Of a DNA stretch of 64,000 nucleotides, positions 54,384-63,127 are shown one piece after another. The notes beneath the pieces are model-generated. The model did no database searches. It worked only from the letters and a program-made list of their open reading frames with translations, and was not told the DNA's origin. The stretch covers positions 1-64,000 of the forward strand of contig NZ_SMAN01000015.1 in the NCBI RefSeq assembly GCF_004342905.1, given 5' to 3'. The position numbers were made by a program, and so were the translations under genes. Origin of the DNA: Melghiribacillus thermohalophilus (GTDB lineage: Bacteria; Bacillota; Bacilli; Bacillales; Alkalibacillaceae). Each line of letters begins with the position of its first letter. Within the stretch, counting starts at the first letter, position 1.

Positions 54384-54749
54384 ATGGATAATCTTTTAAC
54401 CTTTCTTCTGATCGGACTTGCTGCTCTGTTCATTTTGAGGCGAATGATCCCACCAAAAGGTGTGAAGCAGATGTCTGCATCAGAATTAAATAAAGAGTTA
54501 AAGCTAAACAAAAAAAACAAACAATTTATTGATGTAAGAACACCCATTGAATTTCAGGGAAATCATGTTAAAGGTTTTAAAAACATACCTTTGCAATCGC
54601 TGAAATCCAGGCTGAGCGAATTAGATCCGGAAAAAGAAGTTGTCGTGATTTGTCAGAGTGGGAATCGAAGCATGGTAGCTGCCCGAATATTAATCAAGCA
54701 TGGGTTTGAAGTCACCAATGTTCAGGGTGGCGTAAATGCCTATCGGTAA
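54384..54749 (+). CDS. Membrane-anchored rhodanese
   Basis: A 121-residue protein with an N-terminal helix (LLTFLLIGLAALFILRRM) and one rhodanese domain whose active Cys is C90 in VICQSGNRS. Sulfurtransferase; the anchor places the domain at the inner membrane face. AGAGGGAG upstream. First gene of a four-gene sulfur-transfer unit running to 55958. Confidence 0.9.
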   Translation: MDNLLTFLLIGLAALFILRRMIPPKGVKQMSASELNKELKLNKKNKQFIDVRTPIEFQGNHVKGFKNIPLQSLKSRLSELDPEKEVVVICQSGNRSMVAARILIKHGFEVTNVQGGVNAYR

Positions 54750-54791
54750 CGTATGATATACAATTAGAGAATGAAAAGGAGGTTGATATAG

Positions 54792-55088
54792 ATGGATACG
54801 ATTACAGCAAAAGAAGTTGAAGAAATGATCAACAGTGGAAAAGAAGTTCATATTATTGATGTCCGTGAAGCTGCAGAAGTTCAACAGGGAGCTATTCCCG
54901 GAGCGGTTAATATTCCGCTTAGCCTGCTGGAATTCCGCGCACACGAATTAGATAAAAATAAAGAGTATGTCATGGTATGCCGTTCCGGTAACAGAAGTGG
55001 GTTAGCTACTCAATATTTGAATGCCCAGGGATATCATGCGGTAAATATGGTCGGCGGCATGATTGACTGGGAAGGACCAGTAGAATAA
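54792..55088 (+). CDS. Single-domain rhodanese
   Basis: A 98-residue cytosolic rhodanese with C63 in MVCRSGNRS and the usual DVRE start. Moves sulfane sulfur to thiol acceptors. AGGAGG upstream; 42 bases after the preceding gene. Confidence 0.94.
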   Translation: MDTITAKEVEEMINSGKEVHIIDVREAAEVQQGAIPGAVNIPLSLLEFRAHELDKNKEYVMVCRSGNRSGLATQYLNAQGYHAVNMVGGMIDWEGPVE

Positions 55089-55111
55089 ATAAAAAACTAG
55101 GGGGATTTGAA

Positions 55112-55672
55112 ATGAAGGCAGATTTTACAGTTGATGCAAGTGGTCTGACTTGCCCGATGCCAATTGTCAAAACAAAAAAAGCCATGAACAATCTGGAGGG
55201 AGGTCAGGTTCTGGAAGTTCTGGCAACTGATAAAGGATCGATTGCTGACATTCAAGCATGGGCTGAAAGTACAGGACATCAATATCTTGGAACGAAAGAA
55301 GACGGCGAGGTATTAAAACACTATATCCGCAAAGCTTCTGAAGGAGAAGAAAAGGAAGAAAAAAAATACGATAAAACGATTGATAACAACGGATTAAAAA
55401 GCAAACTAAACGAAGATATAACCATTATAGATGTCCGTGAACCGGCAGAATATGCCTTTGGCCATATTCCAGGGGCCTTGTCCATTCCAATGGGAGAGTT
55501 AGAAGAGCGTTTGAATGAAATAGAAAAGGACAAAGACGTGTATGTTGTCTGCCGTACGGGCAACCGCAGCGATATGGCTGCGCAAAAATTATCTGAAAAG
55601 GGATACCATGTCATTAATGTGGTACCAGGCATGTCCGAATGGGATGGGCCGATTGAAAAATCTGATTCATAA
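55112..55672 (+). CDS. TusA-rhodanese fusion protein
   Basis: A 186-residue two-domain protein: a TusA-like domain (residues 5-72) with the CPMP persulfide site (C14), a charged linker (SEGEEKEEKKYD), and a rhodanese domain (about 92-182) with C147 in VVCRTGNRS. The fusion should let one protein take sulfur from a persulfide and pass it on. AGGGGG precedes the ATG. No stop or truncation. Confidence 0.95.
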   Translation: MKADFTVDASGLTCPMPIVKTKKAMNNLEGGQVLEVLATDKGSIADIQAWAESTGHQYLGTKEDGEVLKHYIRKASEGEEKEEKKYDKTIDNNGLKSKLNEDITIIDVREPAEYAFGHIPGALSIPMGELEERLNEIEKDKDVYVVCRTGNRSDMAAQKLSEKGYHVINVVPGMSEWDGPIEKSDS

Positions 55673-55730
55673 TACTGACAGATGGTTTCATTCAACTTAA
55701 TCAAAAATTTCTATAAGGAGTGTGTATAAA

Positions 55731-55958
55731 ATGGAAGCAAAAAAAGTACTGGATGTAAAAGGGCTTTCCTGTCCAATGCCAATTGTTAAAACAAAAAAAG
55801 CAATCGATGAACTGGATTCCGGAGATATTCTAGAAGTACATGCAACAGATCCAGGTTCAAAAAACGATTTGACAGCATGGACAGAATCAAGTGGACATGA
55901 ACTGCTTGAGAGTAAAGAAGAAGACGGCGTTTTCAAATACTGGGTTAAAAAAGGTTAA
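55731..55958 (+). CDS. TusA-like sulfur carrier protein
   Basis: A 75-residue TusA/YedF/SirA-fold protein with C14 in GLSCPMPIVKTKK, nearly the same as the TusA domain of the preceding fusion. ATG at 55731 with AAGGAG upstream. Probable last gene of the rhodanese unit. Confidence 0.93.
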   Translation: MEAKKVLDVKGLSCPMPIVKTKKAIDELDSGDILEVHATDPGSKNDLTAWTESSGHELLESKEEDGVFKYWVKKG

Positions 55959-56083
55959 TATTTCAGGGGTGCGATGGTGATCATCGTACCCTTTCCTTCG
56001 TGAATTTGTGATGAAAAGATTTTAGCGGATGTCTCAATTCCACCACTCCCCAAATATGTACCCCTGAATGATAATATTTTTAT

Positions 56084-56112
56084 TGCGTTTTATATACCCT
56101 ATAGGGTAAAAT
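56084..56112 (+). promoter_or_regulatory. Promoter of the sulP unit with CsoR/CstR-type operator
   Basis: TTGCGT at 56084-56089, 17-base spacer and TAAAAT at 56107-56112. The spacer holds a TATACCC/AGGGTA palindrome centred near 56101, of the same class as at 53334 and 54336. Confidence 0.7.
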
Positions 56113-56209
56113 GGAAAATAGTCTGTGTTTAGCCAATATCCTTTTATATATAAAGTTTGGCTGAAAAGGACATGATACAATTGAAGCCAGTGAAGGAGGA
56201 CTTACTTAC

Positions 56210-57868
56210 ATGTTGAAAAAAATCATTCCGGCAATAGACTGGTTAAGCCATTATCATAAAAATGATTTGCGTGGGGATTTATCAGCAGGACTCATCGTTG
56301 CTGTCATGCTGATCCCTCAGGGAATGGCATATGCAATGCTGGCAGGATTACCTCCTGAAATCGGCCTTTATGCCTCCACGATCCCTTTAATTATTTATGC
56401 GTTGTTCGGTTCATCCCGTCAACTGGCTGTCGGACCGGTTGCAATGGTATCCCTTCTTGTTTTTACCGGGGTATCACAGCTGGCAGAACCCCAAACTGAA
56501 GAATTCGTGTCTTATGCACTGCTTTTGGCTCTAATGGTTGGGGTCATACAGTTTGCCCTCGGTATTTTTCGGTTAGGATTTTTAGTAAATTTCTTATCCC
56601 ATGCCGTCATCAGTGGATTTACATCTGCTGCTGCTTTAATTATCGGACTTAGTCAGTTAAAGCATATATTAGGTTTTGATCTGCCTAAAGACAGCATTTT
56701 TGTCATTTTATATGAGGCGATCAGGGGGATAGGAGAAACGAATCTGACGGCTCTTATCATTGGAGTTGGCAGCATCGCAGTCTTGCTCTTTTTTAAAAAA
56801 AAGTTGCCGAGATTTCCTGCACCACTGGTTGTGGTTGTTCTTGGTACTGTGTTTACGTATCTATTTAAATTAAATGAAACAGCGGGAGTAAACATTGTAG
56901 GTGACATTCCACAAGGGATTCCAAGTCTTTCATTGCCTGCATTTGACTTTGCATCCATCGGGGCGCTGCTCCCCATTGCTCTGACGATTTCCTTTGTGGG
57001 ATTTATGGAGTCCATCGCTGTTGCCAAGGCCATTGCAGCGAAGGAGAAATATAAAATAAACTCTAATCAGGAGTTAAACGGATTAGGTCTGGCGAACATA
57101 GTAGGTTCCTTTTTCTCTGCTTATCCGGTTACAGGAGGATTTTCTCGTTCAGCGGTGAACTATCAGGCTGGTGCCAGAACAGGTCTTGCTTCCATTATTA
57201 CGGCAGTGATTATTCTCGTTGCGTTGCTGTTTTTGACCCCATTGCTTTACTATCTGCCACAGGCTGTGCTTGCTGCTATCATTATGGTTGCGGTTTTTGG
57301 TTTGATTGACATTAAGGAAGCTGTTCATATTTTCAAAATCAGACAGGCTGATGGCTGGACATTAATCATTACAGCTATTGCAACGCTGACTCTTGGTATT
57401 GAACAGGGAATTTTAATCGGGATCGCTGTTTCACTGATCCTGTTCATCTGGAGAAGTGCCTATCCGCATGTAGCAGAACTCGGTTATGTGGAACAGGAGG
57501 ATGTATTTAAAAATATAAAACGATTCCCGGATGCCAAAACCTATGACCATACCCTGATTTATCGTATCGATGCTTCATTATATTTTGCTAACATGGCTTT
57601 TCTTGAAGAAAAACTTCGGGAAGCTATTGCTGAAAAAAATGCAAGCAATGTCATCCTTGATTTTTCCGCAGTCAATGCCATTGATGCAGTGGCCATTGAT
57701 GAATTAGAGGAAATTATTGAAAGTTATAGAGATTCCGGTGTAAAATTTTATATAGCAGGTATGAAAGGGCCAGTCAAGGATCTGGTTAAACGGGCCGGAT
57801 GGGATGAAAAATATGGTGATAAAATAAACTTCCTAACGGTCAAACAGGCTCTTAATACAGTACAGTAA
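56210..57868 (+). CDS. SulP-family anion transporter
   Basis: A 552-residue SulP (SLC26) permease with about 12-14 membrane segments (MLIPQGMAYAMLAGLPPEIGLYAS is the SulP signature near residues 37-60; NQELNGLGLANIVGSFFSAYPVTGGFSRSAVN later) and a C-terminal STAS domain (about 440-545). SulP proteins move sulfate, bicarbonate or other anions. The next gene is a beta-carbonic anhydrase 13 bases away, which favours bicarbonate, but the sulfur-relay neighbours and shared operator favour a sulfur oxyanion; the substrate is therefore open. GGAGG upstream. Confidence 0.92.
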   Translation: MLKKIIPAIDWLSHYHKNDLRGDLSAGLIVAVMLIPQGMAYAMLAGLPPEIGLYASTIPLIIYALFGSSRQLAVGPVAMVSLLVFTGVSQLAEPQTEEFVSYALLLALMVGVIQFALGIFRLGFLVNFLSHAVISGFTSAAALIIGLSQLKHILGFDLPKDSIFVILYEAIRGIGETNLTALIIGVGSIAVLLFFKKKLPRFPAPLVVVVLGTVFTYLFKLNETAGVNIVGDIPQGIPSLSLPAFDFASIGALLPIALTISFVGFMESIAVAKAIAAKEKYKINSNQELNGLGLANIVGSFFSAYPVTGGFSRSAVNYQAGARTGLASIITAVIILVALLFLTPLLYYLPQAVLAAIIMVAVFGLIDIKEAVHIFKIRQADGWTLIITAIATLTLGIEQGILIGIAVSLILFIWRSAYPHVAELGYVEQEDVFKNIKRFPDAKTYDHTLIYRIDASLYFANMAFLEEKLREAIAEKNASNVILDFSAVNAIDAVAIDELEEIIESYRDSGVKFYIAGMKGPVKDLVKRAGWDEKYGDKINFLTVKQALNTVQ

Positions 57869-57881
57869 GTGGTGGTGAATC

Positions 57882-58448
57882 ATGAAAGAAGAAACAATTT
57901 TCCAGAAAAATGAGGAATTTATCCAGGAGTTTTTATCTGAGAATCCGGATTATTTCAACAAATTGAAGGAGGGGCAGAACCCGGACTTTTTTGTCATTGC
58001 ATGTTCAGATTCCCGGGTAAGTCCTTCTGTTGTTGCCAAAATGCCGCCGGGTCATTTTTTTACACACCGCAACATAGCCAATCAGGTTTCTGAAGATGAT
58101 GAAAGCTTTAATGCAGGATTATATTATGCATTAAAACATTTAAAAGTAAAAACTGTCATGGTTAAGGGACATACCGCATGCGGTGGTGTCGCAGCTGCCT
58201 GGAATGAAAATGACGAATCTGAATTGCAACCCTGGCTCTCAAAGGTAAAGGAAAGTTTACCTGAAAAGGGAGGAAACCAAGACTGGAGTCCAGAAGAACT
58301 TTCCAGACGTAATGTCTTAAAGCAGGTAAACAATTTAAAAAACCATCCTATTTATCAAAAATATGGTCAGGATGTCAAAATCCTTGGAGTGCTCTTCCAT
58401 TTGGAGTCAGGAAAATTGGAAAAAGTTACGGAATATAAACCACGATAA
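57882..58448 (+). CDS. Beta-class carbonic anhydrase
   Basis: A 188-residue enzyme. Zinc ligands C41, H97 and C100 and the D43/R45 pair of CSDSR are intact, along with GHTACGG. Interconverts CO2 and bicarbonate in the cytosol. Closely coupled to sulP. ATG with GTGGTG upstream. Terminator at 58455-58496. Confidence 0.95.
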   Translation: MKEETIFQKNEEFIQEFLSENPDYFNKLKEGQNPDFFVIACSDSRVSPSVVAKMPPGHFFTHRNIANQVSEDDESFNAGLYYALKHLKVKTVMVKGHTACGGVAAAWNENDESELQPWLSKVKESLPEKGGNQDWSPEELSRRNVLKQVNNLKNHPIYQKYGQDVKILGVLFHLESGKLEKVTEYKPR

Positions 58449-58454
58449 CAAGGC

Positions 58455-58496
58455 CCCTTGTTTTGAGGATCGAATTCCTCAAACAAGGGGTTTTTG
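58455..58496 (+). terminator. Terminator after the carbonic anhydrase gene
   Basis: CCCCTTGTTTTGAGGA and TCCTCAAACAAGGGG pair almost perfectly around a short loop, then five Ts. Confidence 0.95.
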
Positions 58497-58612
58497 ATTG
58501 TCTAGAAACAAGTGTGAGGACGTTGTATTGGTGTTGCCTGTATCGGGCATGCTGTGGTGATTGGTGTCTTTCCGGAGTCCCTGGTACTGGCAAGCCGCAT
58601 ACGCTTTTCTCG

Positions 58613-59266
58613 TTAATCATCAGCAGTCAATGGTTTGATTCGGGTAATCAGCTCGCGTGCTATCATTTCAGGGTCCCTGGAATGACTGATGGTTGAAATA
58701 ACGGCTACTCCATCTGCTCCGGCCTGAATAACCTGATCAAGATTACTGGATTTAATTCCGCCAATTCCCGTTATAGGAATGGTAATTCCATCACTCCTTA
58801 TTTCCCGAATGACTTCAGGTCCCCTTACTTCTCGGCAATCTTTTTTTGTTCGGGTGGGAAACATGGGACCAACCCCTAAATAGTCGGCCCCGTTTTTGAC
58901 AGCCTCACGGGCTTCTTCAGTGTTGTGGGCGGAAATACCGAGAATTTTCCTGCCCAGCATTCGGCGGACTTCTAATGGTGAGTCGTCTTCCTGACCGATG
59001 TGAATTCCATCAGCGTCGATTTCAAGAACTAAATTCACATCATCATTCACAATAAAAGGAATGTTGTATTCACGGCAGATGGTTTTTAGCTGAAGGGCCA
59101 GCTCAAATTTTGCTCTGCCTCTTCTTGAACCTTTTCCTTTTTCCCGAAACTGAAAACAGGTAATGCCGCCTCTGATGGCTTTCATTAAAGTCTGTTCTGG
59201 ATTTTCCCTGCAGTTTGAACTTCCCATGACAAAATACAACTGTAATTGTTTACGGCTTATCATCAT
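58613..59266 (-). CDS. thiE: Thiamine-phosphate synthase
   Basis: A 217-residue TIM-barrel enzyme that joins HMP-PP and the thiazole phosphate to make thiamine monophosphate. FQFREKG, FIVNDDVNL, DGIHIGQED and TGIGGI motifs are complete. The start overlaps the thiD stop by four bases. Last gene of the minus-strand thiamine operon. Confidence 0.94.
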   Translation of the reverse strand: MMISRKQLQLYFVMGSSNCRENPEQTLMKAIRGGITCFQFREKGKGSRRGRAKFELALQLKTICREYNIPFIVNDDVNLVLEIDADGIHIGQEDDSPLEVRRMLGRKILGISAHNTEEAREAVKNGADYLGVGPMFPTRTKKDCREVRGPEVIREIRSDGITIPITGIGGIKSSNLDQVIQAGADGVAVISTISHSRDPEMIARELITRIKPLTADD

Positions 59267-60072
59267 GGTCTTCCCATCCTGTATGTTTGAAAGGCCCAGT
59301 GGTTGGTAGGTCCGTGTCCACTACCTATGTTCAATTCATGTTCAATGGCAGCCTGTATAAAAGATTTTGCTGTGCGAATGGCATTCAAAACGTTTTCACC
59401 TTTAGCCAGTTCAGCAGTTATGGCAGCTGAAAACGTGCATCCGGTTCCATGGGTATTTCTCGTTTGAATCCGTTGTCCTCGAAGCCATACGAAATCGTTC
59501 CCATCGAAAAATAAGTCTATTGCTTCTAAATTATCCTCATGATGGCCTCCTTTGATGACAACACTTCTGCATCCAAGGACTAGCAGCATTTCGGCTGCCT
59601 GTTTGCGGTCAGCATTGGATTTAATTTTCATACCCGTTAGCACTTCCGCTTCAGGGATATTTGGTGTAATGACCGTGGAAAGGGGAATTAGGTTTGTTTT
59701 TAGTGTTTCAATGGCTTCTTTCTGTAAAAGAGAAGCCCCTCCTTTTGCGATCATGACAGGATCTACGACCACATTGGACCAGCCGTATGTTTTGATTTTT
59801 TCGGCAACCGTTTGTATGATGGATGAACGATATAACATGCCTGTTTTAATAGCCTGCGGTTTCAAATCTTCTGCAATGGAATCTAATTGTTGACGGACGC
59901 ATTCATTGGAAGCAGGAAAAACGCCCTGAACACCCCGTGTATTCTGGGCAGTCAGTGCGGTAATCGCTGACATGCCAAATACGTTCAGTTCCTGAAAGGT
60001 TTTTAGATCAGCCTGTATACCGGCTCCGCCTCCGCTGTCTGAACCGGCAATGGTTAATGCTTTTGGAATCAT
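59263..60072 (-). CDS. thiD: Bifunctional HMP/HMP-phosphate kinase
   Basis: A 269-residue ribokinase-fold kinase: ALTIAGSDSGGGAGIQADLKT at the start and GTGCTFSAAI near the C-terminus. Makes HMP-PP for thiamine. ATG at 60072 (GAAAGGA upstream) is preferred over the longer frame; 19 bases after thiF. Confidence 0.95.
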   Translation of the reverse strand: MIPKALTIAGSDSGGGAGIQADLKTFQELNVFGMSAITALTAQNTRGVQGVFPASNECVRQQLDSIAEDLKPQAIKTGMLYRSSIIQTVAEKIKTYGWSNVVVDPVMIAKGGASLLQKEAIETLKTNLIPLSTVITPNIPEAEVLTGMKIKSNADRKQAAEMLLVLGCRSVVIKGGHHEDNLEAIDLFFDGNDFVWLRGQRIQTRNTHGTGCTFSAAITAELAKGENVLNAIRTAKSFIQAAIEHELNIGSGHGPTNHWAFQTYRMGRP

Positions 60073-60091
60073 GGACAAGCTCCTTTCTGAT

Positions 60092-61135
60092 TTAGGCTCC
60101 AAAGTAACGGTAATATACGTTTTTGGCTGTCTCGATACGATTTGTTCCATGAACCAATACACGGCCATCCTGAAAACAGACAATCCGGTAAGGTTCTTCT
60201 AACTGTACAGATAATAAATAGGGATTTCGTTTGGTTGTAAAGCCAAGACCCTGAAAGTGAGATTCCCATTGTTCCAGATTCATAGTTTGATGAACTCCAG
60301 ATCTGATTTGGACCGTATCTCTTCCACATAAAACAGCTGCTTTCGTCTGAAGTTGAAAATCGAGATGAGGATAAGCGCGTTTTCTCCCGCAGCTTAAACA
60401 GGAATCCTGTTTTAATGGTTCAATGGCGATCTCACTATGTTCATTGTTCCAGAGATCAAAACAAATAAGAGTATTTCGTATTGCAGCCCGGTTTTCTGTC
60501 AGAATTTTTAATGCTTCGGCCGTTTGTACGGCAGTCACCATTTGAACAACGGGGGCGATGATTCCTTCTGAATCACAGGTCGCCCCGGTTAAGGGGATTT
60601 GATCAAGCAAACATGCTAAACACGGGGTCTTACCAGGGATGATATTACAGGAAATTCCATAAGCTCCCAGGCACGCTCCATAAATCCATGGAATGTTCTG
60701 TTTTTGGCAGAAATCATTGATTAGGAAACGAATATCAAAATTATCGGTAGCATCTATGATGAGATCCACATCGGAAAAACGTTCCAGCACTTCCGGGGTT
60801 ACATCGGCCACTACACCTGAAATCTCGGTGGAACTGTTGATTTGCTTCAGTCGTTTTTCAGCAGCAACAGCTTTCGGTAATGATTGTGCAGCATCACTTT
60901 CGGTATATAGCTGCTGGCGCTGTAGGTTACTCTCTTCTACATAATCCCGGTCTGCAATGGTGACCTTTCCTGCACCAGATCGGACAAGCATTTCGGCATT
61001 TCCAGATCCCAGGGCTCCAGCACCGATGATCAAAACATGTTTATTCCGCAATCTTTTTTGTCCTTTCACCCCGATGGGGGAAAACAAGATCTGCCGGGAG
61101 AAGCGTTTCAAACTTCCCCAATTGGTTTGCTCCAT
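60092..61135 (-). CDS. thiF: ThiF/MoeB-family adenylyltransferase
   Basis: A 347-residue E1-like enzyme that adenylates the C-terminus of ThiS. GAGALGSGNAEMLVRSG binds ATP; CLACLLDQIP and SCLSCGRK carry the zinc cysteines. It is longer than E. coli ThiF, with a C-terminal extension of about 80 residues typical of bacilli. Start ATG at 61135; the Shine-Dalgarno GGAGGTG is formed by the codons for the ThiS glycine tail. Confidence 0.9.
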   Translation of the reverse strand: MEQTNWGSLKRFSRQILFSPIGVKGQKRLRNKHVLIIGAGALGSGNAEMLVRSGAGKVTIADRDYVEESNLQRQQLYTESDAAQSLPKAVAAEKRLKQINSSTEISGVVADVTPEVLERFSDVDLIIDATDNFDIRFLINDFCQKQNIPWIYGACLGAYGISCNIIPGKTPCLACLLDQIPLTGATCDSEGIIAPVVQMVTAVQTAEALKILTENRAAIRNTLICFDLWNNEHSEIAIEPLKQDSCLSCGRKRAYPHLDFQLQTKAAVLCGRDTVQIRSGVHQTMNLEQWESHFQGLGFTTKRNPYLLSVQLEEPYRIVCFQDGRVLVHGTNRIETAKNVYYRYFGA

Positions 61136-61136
61136 C

Positions 61137-61340
61137 TCACCCACCTCCGACAAATTTTACGAGCTCCAGCCTGTCGCCATTTTGAACAGGTGTAGATGTA
61201 AATGTATTTTTATCAAGTATTTCGCCGTTTTTTTCTACAATGATGAATCCGGGATCGAGGTTCAGTTCCTGAAGGAGATCCAAAATAGTTTGCAAGTGAT
61301 GCGGAACAGACTTTTCCTGGCCATTAATCATCAGCTTCAT
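61137..61340 (-). CDS. thiS: Sulfur carrier protein ThiS
   Basis: A 67-residue ubiquitin-fold carrier ending in FVGGG, whose terminal Gly is adenylated by ThiF and then thiocarboxylated for thiazole synthesis. ATG codons at 61346, 61343 and 61340 lie in a row after AAAGGAGAG; 61340 gives the usual MKLMINGQ start. Overlaps tenI by 17 bases and lies two bases from thiF. Confidence 0.93.
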   Translation of the reverse strand: MKLMINGQEKSVPHHLQTILDLLQELNLDPGFIIVEKNGEILDKNTFTSTPVQNGDRLELVKFVGGG

Positions 61341-61965
61341 CATCATCTCTCCTTTCAAAAAATGTCTGATAGGCTTCAAAATAATCACGGGATGCTTTTA
61401 AAGGATGACTGGCATCAAAAATCCCGGACATTACCGCCAGGCCAGCTGCCCCTGTTCGGGAAATTTGCTCAATATGGTCAGGTTTGATCCCGCCCACAGG
61501 AATGACGGGAATGGAAACAGCTTGCACAATTTCTTTCAGGGCGTCTATTCCTTTTGCTTTTAAACCGGATTTGCTCATGGTCGGAAACACATGGCCGTAA
61601 ACGATATAATCAGCTTGGGAGTGAACACCTTTTCTCGCCCCGTTGAGGTCATGGACAGAACGCCCGATCATAAATTCTGGAAACGATTGTTTAACTGCTT
61701 CAACCGGAAGAGAACGTTCTCCTAAATGGACTCCCTTTGTCCCGGATACTAAGGCCAGATCTGCTCTGTCATTGATGATGATTTTGTCTGCGGGAACCCC
61801 TTCTTCAATGATCCGCTCAATCATACGAAATACCGTCAGGGGAGATTTTTGTTTTTCCCGTATATGGATAAAGTGGATATATGGATGAATGTCCCGGAAT
61901 AGAGTGACGAGTTCATTTGAGTTCCATTGATCGTTAGATATAAGGTGAATGCCCCTGCACATCAC
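61324..61965 (-). CDS. tenI: Thiazole tautomerase TenI
   Basis: A 213-residue ThiE paralogue: HLISND, FIHIREKQ, KIIINDRADLA and IPVGGIKP match TenI, which aromatises the thiazole carboxylate in B. subtilis rather than making thiamine phosphate. A true thiE is present at the operon end, so this is the tautomerase. Overlaps thiH by four bases. Confidence 0.88.
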   Translation of the reverse strand: MMCRGIHLISNDQWNSNELVTLFRDIHPYIHFIHIREKQKSPLTVFRMIERIIEEGVPADKIIINDRADLALVSGTKGVHLGERSLPVEAVKQSFPEFMIGRSVHDLNGARKGVHSQADYIVYGHVFPTMSKSGLKAKGIDALKEIVQAVSIPVIPVGGIKPDHIEQISRTGAAGLAVMSGIFDASHPLKASRDYFEAYQTFFERRDDDEADD

Positions 61966-63086
61966 CAGATCTCCTCACTGAGCATTTCCCAGTCTTTTAT
62001 GACCGGCCAATATCCCTTTTCTTTGAGCAATTGTTTTATTTCTTCCACCGATCGGCCGTCAGACAGTTCAAACTGACTGTTTTTCCCGCTGCTTGCTTTA
62101 GCATATCCCCCGACCGTTGTTGAAGATTCAGCAGACATTTTCGTTACACCGAGAGGAATGAGGTGGTTCCTGAGCTGTGGCGATTCCCTGGTGGATAGGG
62201 TAATCCCTGACCGCGGCATAAACAGGCGATAAGCAAGGATCGATTGTACAAGGTTTCGATCTGTTACATGTACATTTGGCTGGAAACTGCCCAGGTGGGG
62301 CTTCAAACGCGGAAAAGATACACTGATTTCTGTATCCAGATACTTTTTTTGTAAATATTGGGCATGCACCCCTGTAAAAAATACTTCTTTTCGCCAATCA
62401 TCAAGTCCGAGAAGAGCACCAATATTGACACTTCTCATTCCTGCCATACATCCCCGTTCAGGTGTGTCCAGCCTGAATCGGTAATTCCGCTTTGGCCCTT
62501 TCACGTGTATGTCCTTGTAAATATTTTCATTGTAAACTTCCTGATACACCGTCAATCCATCACACCCTGATCGAATCAGCGTTTTGTATTCTTCAGTTTG
62601 TAACGGCTGCACCTCAAGTGAAATAGAAGAAAAATAATTAGCCAGAAGTTGCGTTGCTTCATTTAAATATTCAACAGGTGCGTGAATTCGGGATTCGCCA
62701 GTGAGCAGGATGATATGTTCAATGCCCTTGTCTTTGATTGCTTTCGCTTCTTTCTCGATATCATCAAGAGTCAACTTTGTTCGGGGAAATACATGGTCGA
62801 AACTAAAACTGCAATACTTGCATTTGTTCACACAATAGTCTGATATATAAAGGGGAAGAAACAGCTGCATGGTTCGTCCAAAGTGCTGTACGGTCAGCTG
62901 ATGGGCTTTCTGAGCCATTTCTTCCAGATACCCTTCGGCAGCAGGGGAGAGGAGAACGAGAAAATCCTCATGATGTAATGGCCTTGTCCTGGCCAGCACC
63001 TGTTCCACGTCCGCAGGTTGAATTTGCATAAACATTTCTTCAAAGGGAAGATGTTTTAAATCCGTATATACGTCAAAGAAACTCAA
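61962..63086 (-). CDS. thiH: 2-Iminoacetate synthase ThiH (radical SAM)
   Basis: A 374-residue radical SAM enzyme that cleaves tyrosine to dehydroglycine for the thiazole ring. The [4Fe-4S] cysteines are C85, C89 and C92 (YCVNKCKYCSF). Many aerobic bacilli use the oxidase ThiO instead, so ThiH here implies an oxygen-sensitive route. AGGAGG precedes the ATG. Confidence 0.94.
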   Translation of the reverse strand: MSFFDVYTDLKHLPFEEMFMQIQPADVEQVLARTRPLHHEDFLVLLSPAAEGYLEEMAQKAHQLTVQHFGRTMQLFLPLYISDYCVNKCKYCSFSFDHVFPRTKLTLDDIEKEAKAIKDKGIEHIILLTGESRIHAPVEYLNEATQLLANYFSSISLEVQPLQTEEYKTLIRSGCDGLTVYQEVYNENIYKDIHVKGPKRNYRFRLDTPERGCMAGMRSVNIGALLGLDDWRKEVFFTGVHAQYLQKKYLDTEISVSFPRLKPHLGSFQPNVHVTDRNLVQSILAYRLFMPRSGITLSTRESPQLRNHLIPLGVTKMSAESSTTVGGYAKASSGKNSQFELSDGRSVEEIKQLLKEKGYWPVIKDWEMLSEEIW

Positions 63087-63127
63087 AAAAATACCTCCTT
63101 AACCGGACAGAGTTGCGCCCGGGCCAT

